Source of the DNA: DASXYG01 sp036502625
GTDB taxonomy: Bacteria > Actinomycetota > Actinomycetes > Streptosporangiales > Streptosporangiaceae
Length of the DNA: 12,737 nucleotides
Direction of reading: 5' to 3'
Assembly: GCA_036502625.1 (NCBI GenBank)
Contig: DASXYG010000012.1
Location: 1-12,737, forward strand
The position numbers and the translations under genes were made by a program. A model generated the notes under the pieces. It was not told the origin of the DNA. It searched no databases and saw only the letters and a program-made list of their open reading frames with translations. This document shows, in pieces, positions 6,729 through 11,880 of this stretch. Each line of letters begins with the position of its first letter. The first letter of the stretch is position 1.

Positions 6729-7957
6729 CGCGCCTCCGCGTCCTTGACGTACGGGCGCAGCTCGCGGCGCGCGATGGACCTCTTGTGCACCTCGTCGGGC
6801 CCGTCCGCGAGGTGCAGCGTACGGGTCGACGCCCACCACTGCGCCAGCGGGAAGTCCTGCGAGACGCCGCCGCCGCCGTGCGTCTGGATCGCCTTGTCCA
6901 GCACGAACGACGTCACCTCTGGCACCGCCGCCTTGATCGCCGACACCTCGACGCGCGCGCCCTTGTTGCCGACGGTGTCCATCAGCCAGGCCGTCTTCAG
7001 CACCAGCAGCCGCGCCTGCTCGATCTTCATCCGCGACTCGGCGATCCAGTCCTGCACGACCCCGTGGTCGGCGACCCGCTGCCCGAACGTCGTACGGGAC
7101 ACCGCGCGGCGGCACATCAGCTCCAGCGCGCGCTCGGCGACGCCGAGGGACCGCATGCAGTGGTGGATGCGGCCGGGGCCGAGCCGCTCCTGCGCGATGC
7201 GGAACCCCTCGCCCTCGCCGAGCAGGATGTTGTCCTTCGGCACCCGGACGTCCGCGAACGTGATCTCCGCGTGGCCGCCCTTGCTGCCGTCCTCGTAGCC
7301 GAACACCGACATGCCGCGGTGCACGGTGACGCCCGGGGTGTCCTTCGGCACCAGCACCATGGACTGCCGCTTGTACGGCTCGCCGTCCGGGTCGGTGACG
7401 CCCATGACGATGAACACCTTGCAGTCCGGCGACAGCGCGCCCGAGGACCACCACTTCCGGCCGTTCAGCACGTAGTCGTCGCCGTCGGACGCGATGCGCA
7501 GCGCGATGTTCGACGCGTCCGAGGACGCCACGTCCGGCTCGGTCATGCAGAACGTGGACCGGATCTCCGCGTTCAGCAGCGGCTCAAGCCAGCGCTTCTT
7601 CTGCTCGTCCGTGCCGAACAGCGAGAGGATCTCCATGTTGCCGGTGTCCGGCGCCGCGCAGTTCAGCGCGATCGGGCCGAGCGCCGGCGAGCGCCCGCTG
7701 ATCTCCGCGAGCGGCGCGTACTGCAGGTTCGTCAGCCCCGCGCCGTACGCGTGGCTGTGCGGCAGGAACAGGTTCCACAGGCCGCGGGAACGCGCCTCCG
7801 CCTGCAGCTCCTTGATGACGGGCACGGACGCCCACGGGTCGTCGCGCGCGGCGAGCTGCTCCTTGTAGACGGGCTCGGCCGGGTACACGTGCTCGTCCAT
7901 GAACCCGAGGAGCTTCTCGCGGTACTCGACGGTCGTCTGGTCGAACTCGAAATCCAC
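6725..7957 (-). CDS. Acyl-CoA dehydrogenase, ACAD10/11 type
   Basis: FAD enzyme of 410 residues with the complete acyl-CoA dehydrogenase fold. Seen are the flavin-binding FCMTEPDVASSDAS (136-149), WWSSGA (169-174), GPGRIHHCMRSLG (260-272), FGQRVADHGVVQ (291-302) and QTHGGGGVSQDFPL (358-371). At the usual catalytic Glu position of medium-chain enzymes it has LADGPDEVH (383-391), placing Asp385 there. This signature marks the ACAD10/ACAD11 and LvaC group, whose members process 4-phospho-acyl-CoA. Two in-frame GTG codons occur at 7963 and 7957. The second is preferred because GGGAG lies five bases before it, while it directly abuts the first; the longer form adds two residues. About 50 bases follow the dehydrogenase/reductase gene stop, and the synthetase overlaps by four bases. 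Confidence 0.92.
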   Translation of the reverse strand: MDFEFDQTTVEYREKLLGFMDEHVYPAEPVYKEQLAARDDPWASVPVIKELQAEARSRGLWNLFLPHSHAYGAGLTNLQYAPLAEISGRSPALGPIALNCAAPDTGNMEILSLFGTDEQKKRWLEPLLNAEIRSTFCMTEPDVASSDASNIALRIASDGDDYVLNGRKWWSSGALSPDCKVFIVMGVTDPDGEPYKRQSMVLVPKDTPGVTVHRGMSVFGYEDGSKGGHAEITFADVRVPKDNILLGEGEGFRIAQERLGPGRIHHCMRSLGVAERALELMCRRAVSRTTFGQRVADHGVVQDWIAESRMKIEQARLLVLKTAWLMDTVGNKGARVEVSAIKAAVPEVTSFVLDKAIQTHGGGGVSQDFPLAQWWASTRTLHLADGPDEVHKRSIARRELRPYVKDAEAR

Positions 7958-7991
7958 AGGCACTCCCTGACTCGGTGGGCGTGGGTACGGG

Positions 7992-8017
7992 GCCGCGGTC
8001 AGCCGCGGTCAGCCGCG
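7992..8017. repeat. Short tandem repeat at the SDR stop codon
   Basis: The 10-base unit gccgcggtca occurs twice in a row (7992-8001, 8002-8011) followed by six bases of a third copy. The stop codon of the short-chain dehydrogenase lies in the second copy, and an extra TGA lies in the first. It is probably a slipped duplication without function. Confidence 0.5.
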
Positions 8018-8812
8018 CTGGGCGCGGAGCTTGGCCAGCACACGGCGCATCCCGGCCAGCCAGCGGTCGCGGTCGGTGGCGCGGCGCTGCTCGTACTCGC
8101 TGACCTCGGGGTGCGGCAGGACCAGGAACCTGTTGTCGGCCAGCGCCGCCATCACCGTGTCCGCGACGTCGCCGACCTGGAGGAACCCGCCGGCCGCGCG
8201 GGTCGCGGAGGTGCCGCTACCGGGGCGGCGCGTCATGGGGGTGTCGACGCCCTGCGGGCACAGGCAGTGCACCCGTACGCCCGCGTCGCCGTGCTGGATG
8301 GCCAGCCACTCCGCGAGCGCGACCGCGGCGTGCTTGGTGACGGAGTACGGCGCGGAGTCCATGTTGGTGAGCAGCCCGGCCGCGGACGCGGTGATCATCA
8401 GGTGGCCGTCGCCGCGTTCCGTCCAGCCGGGCACGAGGGCGCGGGCCGCGTAGACGTGCGCCAGCAGGTGGACGTTCCAGGAGGCGGCCCACTCGTCGTC
8501 CGAGCCGAGCAGGTGGCCGCGTGCGATGCCGGCGTTGGAGCACCAGAGGTCGATCGGGCCGGCCTCCGCCTCGATCCGCGCGACGGCCGCGGCGACCGCC
8601 GACTCGTCGGTGACGTCGAGGCCGATGCCGATGCCCTGGGTGCCGTCCGGCAGCGACGCGGCGACCTCGCGGGTCGCGGCGTCGTCGAGGTCGGCGACCA
8701 CGACGGCGCGGGCCCCCTCGGCGGCGAACCGCTCGGCGAGCGCGCGGCCGATGCCGCTCGCGCCGCCGGTCACCACGATCACCTTGCCGGCGGGTGTGAA
8801 GTCCGCGCCCAT
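8009..8812 (-). CDS. Short-chain dehydrogenase/reductase
   Basis: Classical SDR of 267 residues. It has the nucleotide-binding TGGASGIG (15-22), an acidic Asp41 after the second strand (VVVADLDD) that favours NAD(H) over NADP(H), NAG (93-95), Asn113, Ser143 and the YSVTK motif (Tyr156, Lys160), so the catalytic tetrad is intact. The C-terminus carries a basic, Arg-rich helix (from about 240) beyond the core fold. First gene of the catabolic operon. By analogy with LvaD it may reduce a 4-keto-acyl-CoA to the 4-hydroxy form, or oxidise a hydroxyacyl-CoA. The ATG at 8812 has AGAGG eight bases or so upstream. A perfect palindrome lies about 50 bases before the start. Family certain; substrate inferred. 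Confidence 0.92.
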   Translation of the reverse strand: MGADFTPAGKVIVVTGGASGIGRALAERFAAEGARAVVVADLDDAATREVAASLPDGTQGIGIGLDVTDESAVAAAVARIEAEAGPIDLWCSNAGIARGHLLGSDDEWAASWNVHLLAHVYAARALVPGWTERGDGHLMITASAAGLLTNMDSAPYSVTKHAAVALAEWLAIQHGDAGVRVHCLCPQGVDTPMTRRPGSGTSATRAAGGFLQVGDVADTVMAALADNRFLVLPHPEVSEYEQRRATDRDRWLAGMRRVLAKLRAQRG

Positions 8813-8860
8813 GGTCCGCCTCTTCTCGTTCGCCCGGAGGCCGTCGGTGACCGTGCGTCA

Positions 8861-8876
8861 TACCGACCAGTCGGTA
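8861..8876. promoter_or_regulatory. Likely TetR operator, site 1
   Basis: Perfect palindrome TACCGAC-CA-GTCGGTA, 16 bases, in the divergent region between the SDR operon and the tetR gene, 48 bases before the SDR start. It overlaps a TATGAC that could be the -10 of the operon, so binding would repress. The size and symmetry are typical of TetR-family sites. No other copy this good was seen in the window. Confidence 0.65.
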
Positions 8877-8974
8877 CCGTCCGTCTCGGAGCCTACGTAT
8901 CCGTACGGATCTCCGTCAATGAGCGGCGCGAGCGGGTGTTTGACCGGTTCGGACACCGGCCGTACGATCAGCCG

Positions 8975-8990
8975 TCCCTACCGGTTGGTA
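8975..8990. promoter_or_regulatory. Likely TetR operator, site 2 (degenerate)
   Basis: TCCCTACCGGTTGGTA, an imperfect palindrome (six of eight positions paired). Aligned with site 1 it matches at 12 of 16 positions. It ends four bases before the ATG of tetR, so it is placed for autoregulation. A further weaker repeat, CCGGT-N6-ACCGG, lies at 8944-8959, and a palindrome ATCCGTACGGAT at 8899-8910. Confidence 0.45.
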
Positions 8991-8994
8991 TGCG

Positions 8995-9633
8995 ATGCAC
9001 AGCGAGGGGTCACCCGCCTTGCCCACCACAGACGACCGGCGCTCCTCCGGATACGAACCGGCGACCCCGGTGCAGCGCCGGATCATGGACGCCGCCATCG
9101 AACTGTTCGCCGAACGCGGCTTCGACGGCACGTCGGTCCAGGAGATCGTGTCCGCCGCGGGCCTCACCAAGGGCGCGCTCTACCACTACTACTCGTCGAA
9201 GAGCGATCTGCTCCACGAGATCTACCACTCGCTGATCCGCCGCCAGCTCGACGGCCTCGACCGCATCCTGGCCCGCGACCTCTCCCCCGAGGAGACCGTA
9301 CGCGCGCTGCTCCTCGACCTGGTCGAGACCACGGCCGCATTCAAGCGCGAGTCCACGATCTTCCGCCGCGAAATGCACAAGCTCTCCCCGGAATACCTCC
9401 AGTCGATAGCCGCCGACCGCCGCCGCTATCACGAGACGTTCCTGGCCCTCATCGAAAAAGAGCAACGCGCGGGCACCTTCAACGACGCGATCTCCGCCGA
9501 AATAGCGACGTACACGGTCTTCGGCATGATCAACCAATTGACGACCTGGTACCGCCCCGAGGGCCCGAAGTCCCCCGAGGAAATAGCGGCAGCCCTGACC
9601 ACCTTCACCCTCCAGGCCCTCCGCCCCGCCTGA
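8995..9633 (+). CDS. TetR-family regulator of the catabolic operon
   Basis: TetR/AcrR-type repressor, 212 residues from the ATG. The DNA-binding domain spans about 27-73, with RIMDAAIELFAERGFDGTSVQEIV then the recognition helix GLTKGALYHYYSSKSDLL. The all-helical ligand domain contains FGMINQLTTWYRPEG (176-190), a pattern common in TetR proteins that sense acyl-CoA esters (FadR, KstR2 types). It is divergent from the SDR operon, so the ligand is probably a CoA intermediate of that pathway. An in-frame TTG at 9019 has GAGGGG nine bases upstream and would give 204 residues, starting clear of operator site 2; the ATG has no ribosome binding site. Both starts keep the full domain. No clear terminator follows. 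Confidence 0.9.
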   Translation: MHSEGSPALPTTDDRRSSGYEPATPVQRRIMDAAIELFAERGFDGTSVQEIVSAAGLTKGALYHYYSSKSDLLHEIYHSLIRRQLDGLDRILARDLSPEETVRALLLDLVETTAAFKRESTIFRREMHKLSPEYLQSIAADRRRYHETFLALIEKEQRAGTFNDAISAEIATYTVFGMINQLTTWYRPEGPKSPEEIAAALTTFTLQALRPA

Positions 9634-9679
9634 CCCCCGGCCCCCTCTCTGCGCTCCCGGGCCTCCGCGCGGAAAACCG

Positions 9680-9709
9680 TTCGCGGTCGCGTACGGCGCT
9701 CGCCAGAAT
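9680..9709 (+). promoter_or_regulatory. Possible leaderless promoter of the acetyltransferase
   Basis: CAGAAT at 9704-9709 lies exactly six bases before the ATG at 9716, with a weak TTCGCG at 9680-9685 (18-base spacer). There is no ribosome binding site before the ATG. The geometry matches the other leaderless candidates in this window, but both hexamers are poor. Confidence 0.35.
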
Positions 9710-9715
9710 GGCCCC

Positions 9716-10240
9716 ATGCTGATCCGCCGCGAGGCCGCCGCCGACATCCCCGCCGTACGCGACGTGCACGCCGCCGCCTTCGCCGGCGGCAAGATCCGGG
9801 TCGGCGACCTGCCCGTCGAGGTGCCCCTCCTCGACGCCCTGCGCACCGACCCCGGCTGGCTCCCCGCCCTGTCGATGGTCGCCGAGCGCGACGCCCGGAT
9901 CGTCGGCCACGTGGTCTGCACCCGCGCCGACATCAACGGCAGGCCCGCCCTCGGCCTCGGCCCCCTGGGCGTGCTCCCCGCGGAGCAGGCCACCGGCGTG
10001 GGCAGCGCCCTCATGCACGCCATCCTCGGCGCCGCCGACGCCCTCGACGAACCCATCGTCGTCCTCCTGGGCCACCGCGACTACTACCCCCGCTTCGGCT
10101 TCCGCCCAGCCGCGGAGTACGGCGTAGAGTCCCCCGACCCCACCTGGGGCGCCGCCTACTTCCAGGTACGCCCCCTTGCGGCGTACACCCCCGACCTCCG
10201 CGGCCCCTTCACGTACGCCGCCCCGTTCGCGGCCCTGTGA
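9716..10240 (+). CDS. GNAT-family N-acetyltransferase, YhbS-like
   Basis: Acetyl-CoA-dependent acetyltransferase of 174 residues. The acetyl-CoA binding strand and loop read LGPLGVLPAEQATGVGSALM (81-100), with the Q-x-x-G-x-G core at 91-96. The C-terminal GHRDYYPRFGFRPAAEYGV (119-137) is characteristic of YhbS-like members, which are poorly characterised. The N-terminus (IRREAAADIPAVRDVHAAAF) is the usual first strand and helix. Substrate unknown. The ATG at 9716 fits the domain start, and transcription may begin at that base. It converges on a small membrane-protein gene, with only seven bases between the two stop codons. No link to the catabolic operon is evident. Confidence 0.88.
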   Translation: MLIRREAAADIPAVRDVHAAAFAGGKIRVGDLPVEVPLLDALRTDPGWLPALSMVAERDARIVGHVVCTRADINGRPALGLGPLGVLPAEQATGVGSALMHAILGAADALDEPIVVLLGHRDYYPRFGFRPAAEYGVESPDPTWGAAYFQVRPLAAYTPDLRGPFTYAAPFAAL

Positions 10241-10251
10241 CCCCAGGTCAC
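10237..10251. terminator. Hairpin spanning two convergent stop codons
   Basis: Perfect inverted repeat GTGACC-CCA-GGTCAC between the acetyltransferase and the minus-strand small gene. Each arm contains the TGA stop of one gene. It is short (six pairs) and has no U-tract, so it may be a weak bidirectional terminator or an mRNA 3' end structure. Confidence 0.35.
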
Positions 10252-10367
10252 CGCCGCCCCATGGTCAGGCTCAACGCGGCCACGGTCCCGAAGAAGAAGT
10301 AGAGCGGGCTCCGGGCGACCAGAAAGATCACCGTGAGCGCCAGGCTCCCAACCGCGACCGCCTTCAC
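10248..10367 (-). CDS. Small membrane protein, 39 residues
   Basis: An open frame of 39 codons starting GTG and ending TGA. The product starts MKAVAVGSLALTVIFLVA and continues RSPLYFFFGTVAALSLTM, ending GRR: two hydrophobic stretches (about 3-18 and 22-36) split by Arg-Ser-Pro, so a hairpin of two membrane helices or one bent segment. Third codon positions are almost all G or C, as in real genes here. A strong promoter sits directly before it: TTGCAC, 17 bases, TACGCT, six bases, GTG, which implies a leaderless transcript. No family is recognised and no function is proposed. It lies 46 bases after a DinB gene on the same strand and converges on the acetyltransferase. Confidence 0.62.
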   Translation of the reverse strand: MKAVAVGSLALTVIFLVARSPLYFFFGTVAALSLTMGRR

Positions 10368-10373
10368 GGCCGG

Positions 10374-10402
10374 AGCGTAAGCCCCGCCCGGACCCCGTGC
10401 AA
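10374..10402 (-). promoter_or_regulatory. Promoter of the small membrane-protein gene
   Basis: On the minus strand, TTGCAC (10397-10402) as -35, a 17-base spacer, and TACGCT (10374-10379) as -10, six bases before the GTG at 10367. Optimal spacing and the T-A-N-N-N-T form suggest transcription starting at or beside the GTG. Confidence 0.5.
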
Positions 10403-10413
10403 TGCCCCCGTGC

Positions 10414-10779
10414 TCACCCCGCGCGCAGCAGGTCCCGCGTCAGCTCCATCTGCCCGTGATGCTGCGCGAGCTCCTCATAGATGTGCAGCGCCGCCCCGCC
10501 CTGCGTACGCGCCATCGGCGTCTCCGCGTCCCGCGCCCGCACCTCGCCACGCGCCACGAACTCGGCATCCCGGTCCCGCGTGATCGCCCGCACCGCGATC
10601 ACCTGCCCGCCCCAGTACTCCATCACCCCGATGCAGTGCGTGAGGATCGCGTACGGCGCGTTCACCCCGGGGACCTCGGGCCGCCGATTCGCCAGCTCAT
10701 CCCCCAGGCCGGCGACGATCCCCGTCATCCCGCCGAGCGCCACATCCACGTAATAGAGATAGTCCAGAGTCGAGATCAT
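10414..10779 (-). CDS. DinB-family protein (four-helix bundle)
   Basis: DinB/DUF664-like protein of 121 residues, a four-helix bundle family that includes metal-dependent, thiol-cofactor-using transferases such as mycothiol and bacillithiol S-transferases. Family features are LTHCIGVMEYWGGQ (46-59; His48) and ELAQHHGQMELTRDLL (103-118). The last helix reads H-H-G-Q where many members have H-x-x-H, so Gln110 replaces one common metal ligand; this variant occurs in a known subgroup, so loss of function should not be assumed. Two in-frame starts exist: GTG at 10785 and ATG at 10779. The ATG is preferred because TAGCCT (10786-10791) sits exactly six bases before it, a leaderless arrangement; there is no ribosome binding site for either. 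Substrate unknown. Confidence 0.82.
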   Translation of the reverse strand: MISTLDYLYYVDVALGGMTGIVAGLGDELANRRPEVPGVNAPYAILTHCIGVMEYWGGQVIAVRAITRDRDAEFVARGEVRARDAETPMARTQGGAALHIYEELAQHHGQMELTRDLLRAG

Positions 10780-10785
10780 GCGCAC

Positions 10786-10791
10786 AGGCTA
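10786..10791 (-). promoter_or_regulatory. -10 element of the first dinB gene
   Basis: TAGCCT on the minus strand, six bases before the ATG at 10779. No good -35 is visible 16-19 bases upstream. It supports the shorter start and a leaderless mRNA. Confidence 0.35.
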
Positions 10792-10822
10792 ACCATCGGC
10801 CCCTCGCACGCCCCGACCCGCC

Positions 10823-11302
10823 TCAGCCGTCGAGTATTTGCTCGCGGAGGATGTCGGCGTGCCCGCAGTGGTGGGCCAGCTCGCGCAGGACCTGCAGGTA
10901 CACCCAGCGCAGCGTGCGCGGCCCGGCCGGATGGCCGGTCACGACGGCGTCCAGTGGCAGGTCGGCGACCACCGCCCGGGCCGTCGCGCAGGCCGCACGA
11001 TGGGCCGCCGTGACGGAGGCGACGGTGTCATCGTCGGCGATCCGGAACGACTCGTCCGGCGTCCGCACCAGGCCGAGCTCCCGATGGGACCTGCCGCCGA
11101 CGCACTCCTCGAACCAGATCCGTTGCATCCAGGTGACGTGCTTGAGCAGCCCGAGCAACGTCGTCGCCGACGAAACGAGCCGACGGCGCACCTGCTCCTC
11201 GCTGAGTCCGTCGAGGGTCGCCTCAATGGCGCTCCGGTAATCCTCGACGAACGCATCGAGCTGCGTGCGCTCGTCGTCCAGCGGCACATCGAACGCGCCC
11301 AT
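10823..11302 (-). CDS. DinB-family protein (DUF664), second copy
   Basis: A 159-residue DinB/DUF664 protein. It keeps the canonical metal-site pattern: His55 in LLKHVTWMQRIWF (53-64), and His145/His148 in ELAHHCGHADILREQI (141-156). These proteins are predicted to bind a divalent metal and use mycothiol or a related thiol to transfer or isomerise small molecules. It shares the fold but little direct sequence with the other dinB gene downstream. It starts 27 bases after the marR stop; the ATG at 11302 has GGGGGA about six bases upstream. Co-transcription with marR is likely, making it a probable MarR target. Function beyond family unknown. Confidence 0.87.
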   Translation of the reverse strand: MGAFDVPLDDERTQLDAFVEDYRSAIEATLDGLSEEQVRRRLVSSATTLLGLLKHVTWMQRIWFEECVGGRSHRELGLVRTPDESFRIADDDTVASVTAAHRAACATARAVVADLPLDAVVTGHPAGPRTLRWVYLQVLRELAHHCGHADILREQILDG

Positions 11303-11329
11303 CAGAATCCCCCATCATGTCGCAGAGGC

Positions 11330-11782
11330 TCACAGCAGGTCATCGGCGGTCCGTGACCGGTGCGCCGTGAGCCGGGCCAGGTGCGCCTGGACGGTATCGA
11401 GCTCCTTGGCGCCGATCTGCGCCGCCCAGCGGTCGCGGATCTCGTCGAAGAGCGCCGCGCCGAGCGTCATCATCTCGTGGCCCCGAGGCGTCACCCGCAG
11501 CCGCTTGAGGCGCGCGTCGCCGGGGTCGGTCTCCCGGTGCACGTATCCGAGCTGCTCGAGCACGGCGATCGCCTGGGCGGCCGCCTGCTTGGTGACCGAC
11601 AGCCGGCGGCCGAGCTCCGAGGCGGTGTCGGCTCCCGCGTCGATGGCACGAAGGGTGAACTCATGACCCGCCCGTACGCCCGGGTGCCCGCGGTCCGCCA
11701 GCTCGGCGTGCACTTGGTCGGTCATGGAGTGGAACCCGTCGAGCAGCAGCAGCGCGAGTTCGACGCCTGGGGATCGCGGCAC
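11330..11782 (-). CDS. MarR-family transcriptional regulator
   Basis: Winged-helix regulator of 150 residues. An N-terminal dimerisation helix (LALLLLDGFHSMTDQVHAELADRG) is followed by the DNA-binding helices ASELGRRLSVTKQAAAQAI (54-72), VLEQLGYVHRETDP, and the wing DARLKRLRVTPRG (89-101). The frame extends 18 codons further to an ATG at 11836, but that part covers the promoter and operator and does not look like protein. The GTG at 11782 is preferred because TATGGT lies exactly six bases before it, suggesting a leaderless mRNA. It is followed by a dinB gene and is divergent from the hydrolase gene; two matching inverted repeats lie between, so it probably represses both directions and itself. 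Confidence 0.87.
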   Translation of the reverse strand: MPRSPGVELALLLLDGFHSMTDQVHAELADRGHPGVRAGHEFTLRAIDAGADTASELGRRLSVTKQAAAQAIAVLEQLGYVHRETDPGDARLKRLRVTPRGHEMMTLGAALFDEIRDRWAAQIGAKELDTVQAHLARLTAHRSRTADDLL

Positions 11783-11788
11783 GGGGAA

Positions 11789-11818
11789 ACCATACGGGAT
11801 CGCCCGGATGGTCGACAA
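11789..11818 (-). promoter_or_regulatory. marR promoter
   Basis: Minus strand: TTGTCG (11813-11818, four of six matches to TTGACA), 18-base spacer, TATGGT (11789-11794), then six bases to the GTG at 11782. The -35 overlaps MarR operator 1 and also the -35 of the divergent hydrolase promoter. Confidence 0.5.
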
Positions 11819-11841
11819 GCGCCTTGTCCACCGCATAGAGT
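11812..11841 (+). promoter_or_regulatory. Hydrolase promoter
   Basis: Plus strand: TCGACA (11812-11817, five of six matches to TTGACA), 18-base spacer, TAGAGT (11836-11841). Transcription would begin near 11848, inside operator 2, leaving a short leader with AAGGA at 11868-11872. Confidence 0.5.
11814..11828. promoter_or_regulatory. MarR operator 1
   Basis: Perfect inverted repeat GACAAG-CGC-CTTGTC. It covers the -35 elements of both divergent promoters, so a bound dimer would block both. Confidence 0.65.
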
Positions 11842-11843
11842 TC

Positions 11844-11858
11844 GACAGGTAGCTTGTC
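11844..11858. promoter_or_regulatory. MarR operator 2
   Basis: GACAGGTAGCTTGTC, one mismatch between arms, same 15-base length as operator 1 and offset by exactly 30 bases (about three helical turns, same DNA face). It covers the predicted start point of the hydrolase transcript. Confidence 0.55.
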
Positions 11859-11880
11859 TATCTGGTGAAGGAAGCCAACC

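Noticed and set aside
5034..7298. Long plus-strand open frame opposite the acyl-CoA synthetase
   Set aside because: Same reason: low-complexity composition, and the minus strand has all motifs of the synthetase.
5010..7454. Acyl-CoA synthetase as an 814-residue protein with a unique N-terminal domain
   Set aside because: The extra N-terminus is the dehydrogenase gene read in another frame. The GTG at 6728 with a ribosome binding site and 4-base overlap is the start.
8899..8910. ATCCGTACGGAT palindrome as a third TetR operator
   Set aside because: It does not resemble site 1, and CGTACG-centred palindromes are frequent across the whole window.
6785..9235. Long plus-strand open frame of more than 800 codons opposite the dehydrogenase and SDR genes
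   Set aside because: Its predicted product is Arg/His/Val-rich with no domain, and the opposite strand carries complete enzyme families. Long antisense frames are expected at this GC content.
10414..10779. Inactive DinB protein because Gln replaces a metal-site His
   Set aside because: The HHGQME variant is, from memory, common in one DinB subgroup, so loss of activity cannot be claimed.
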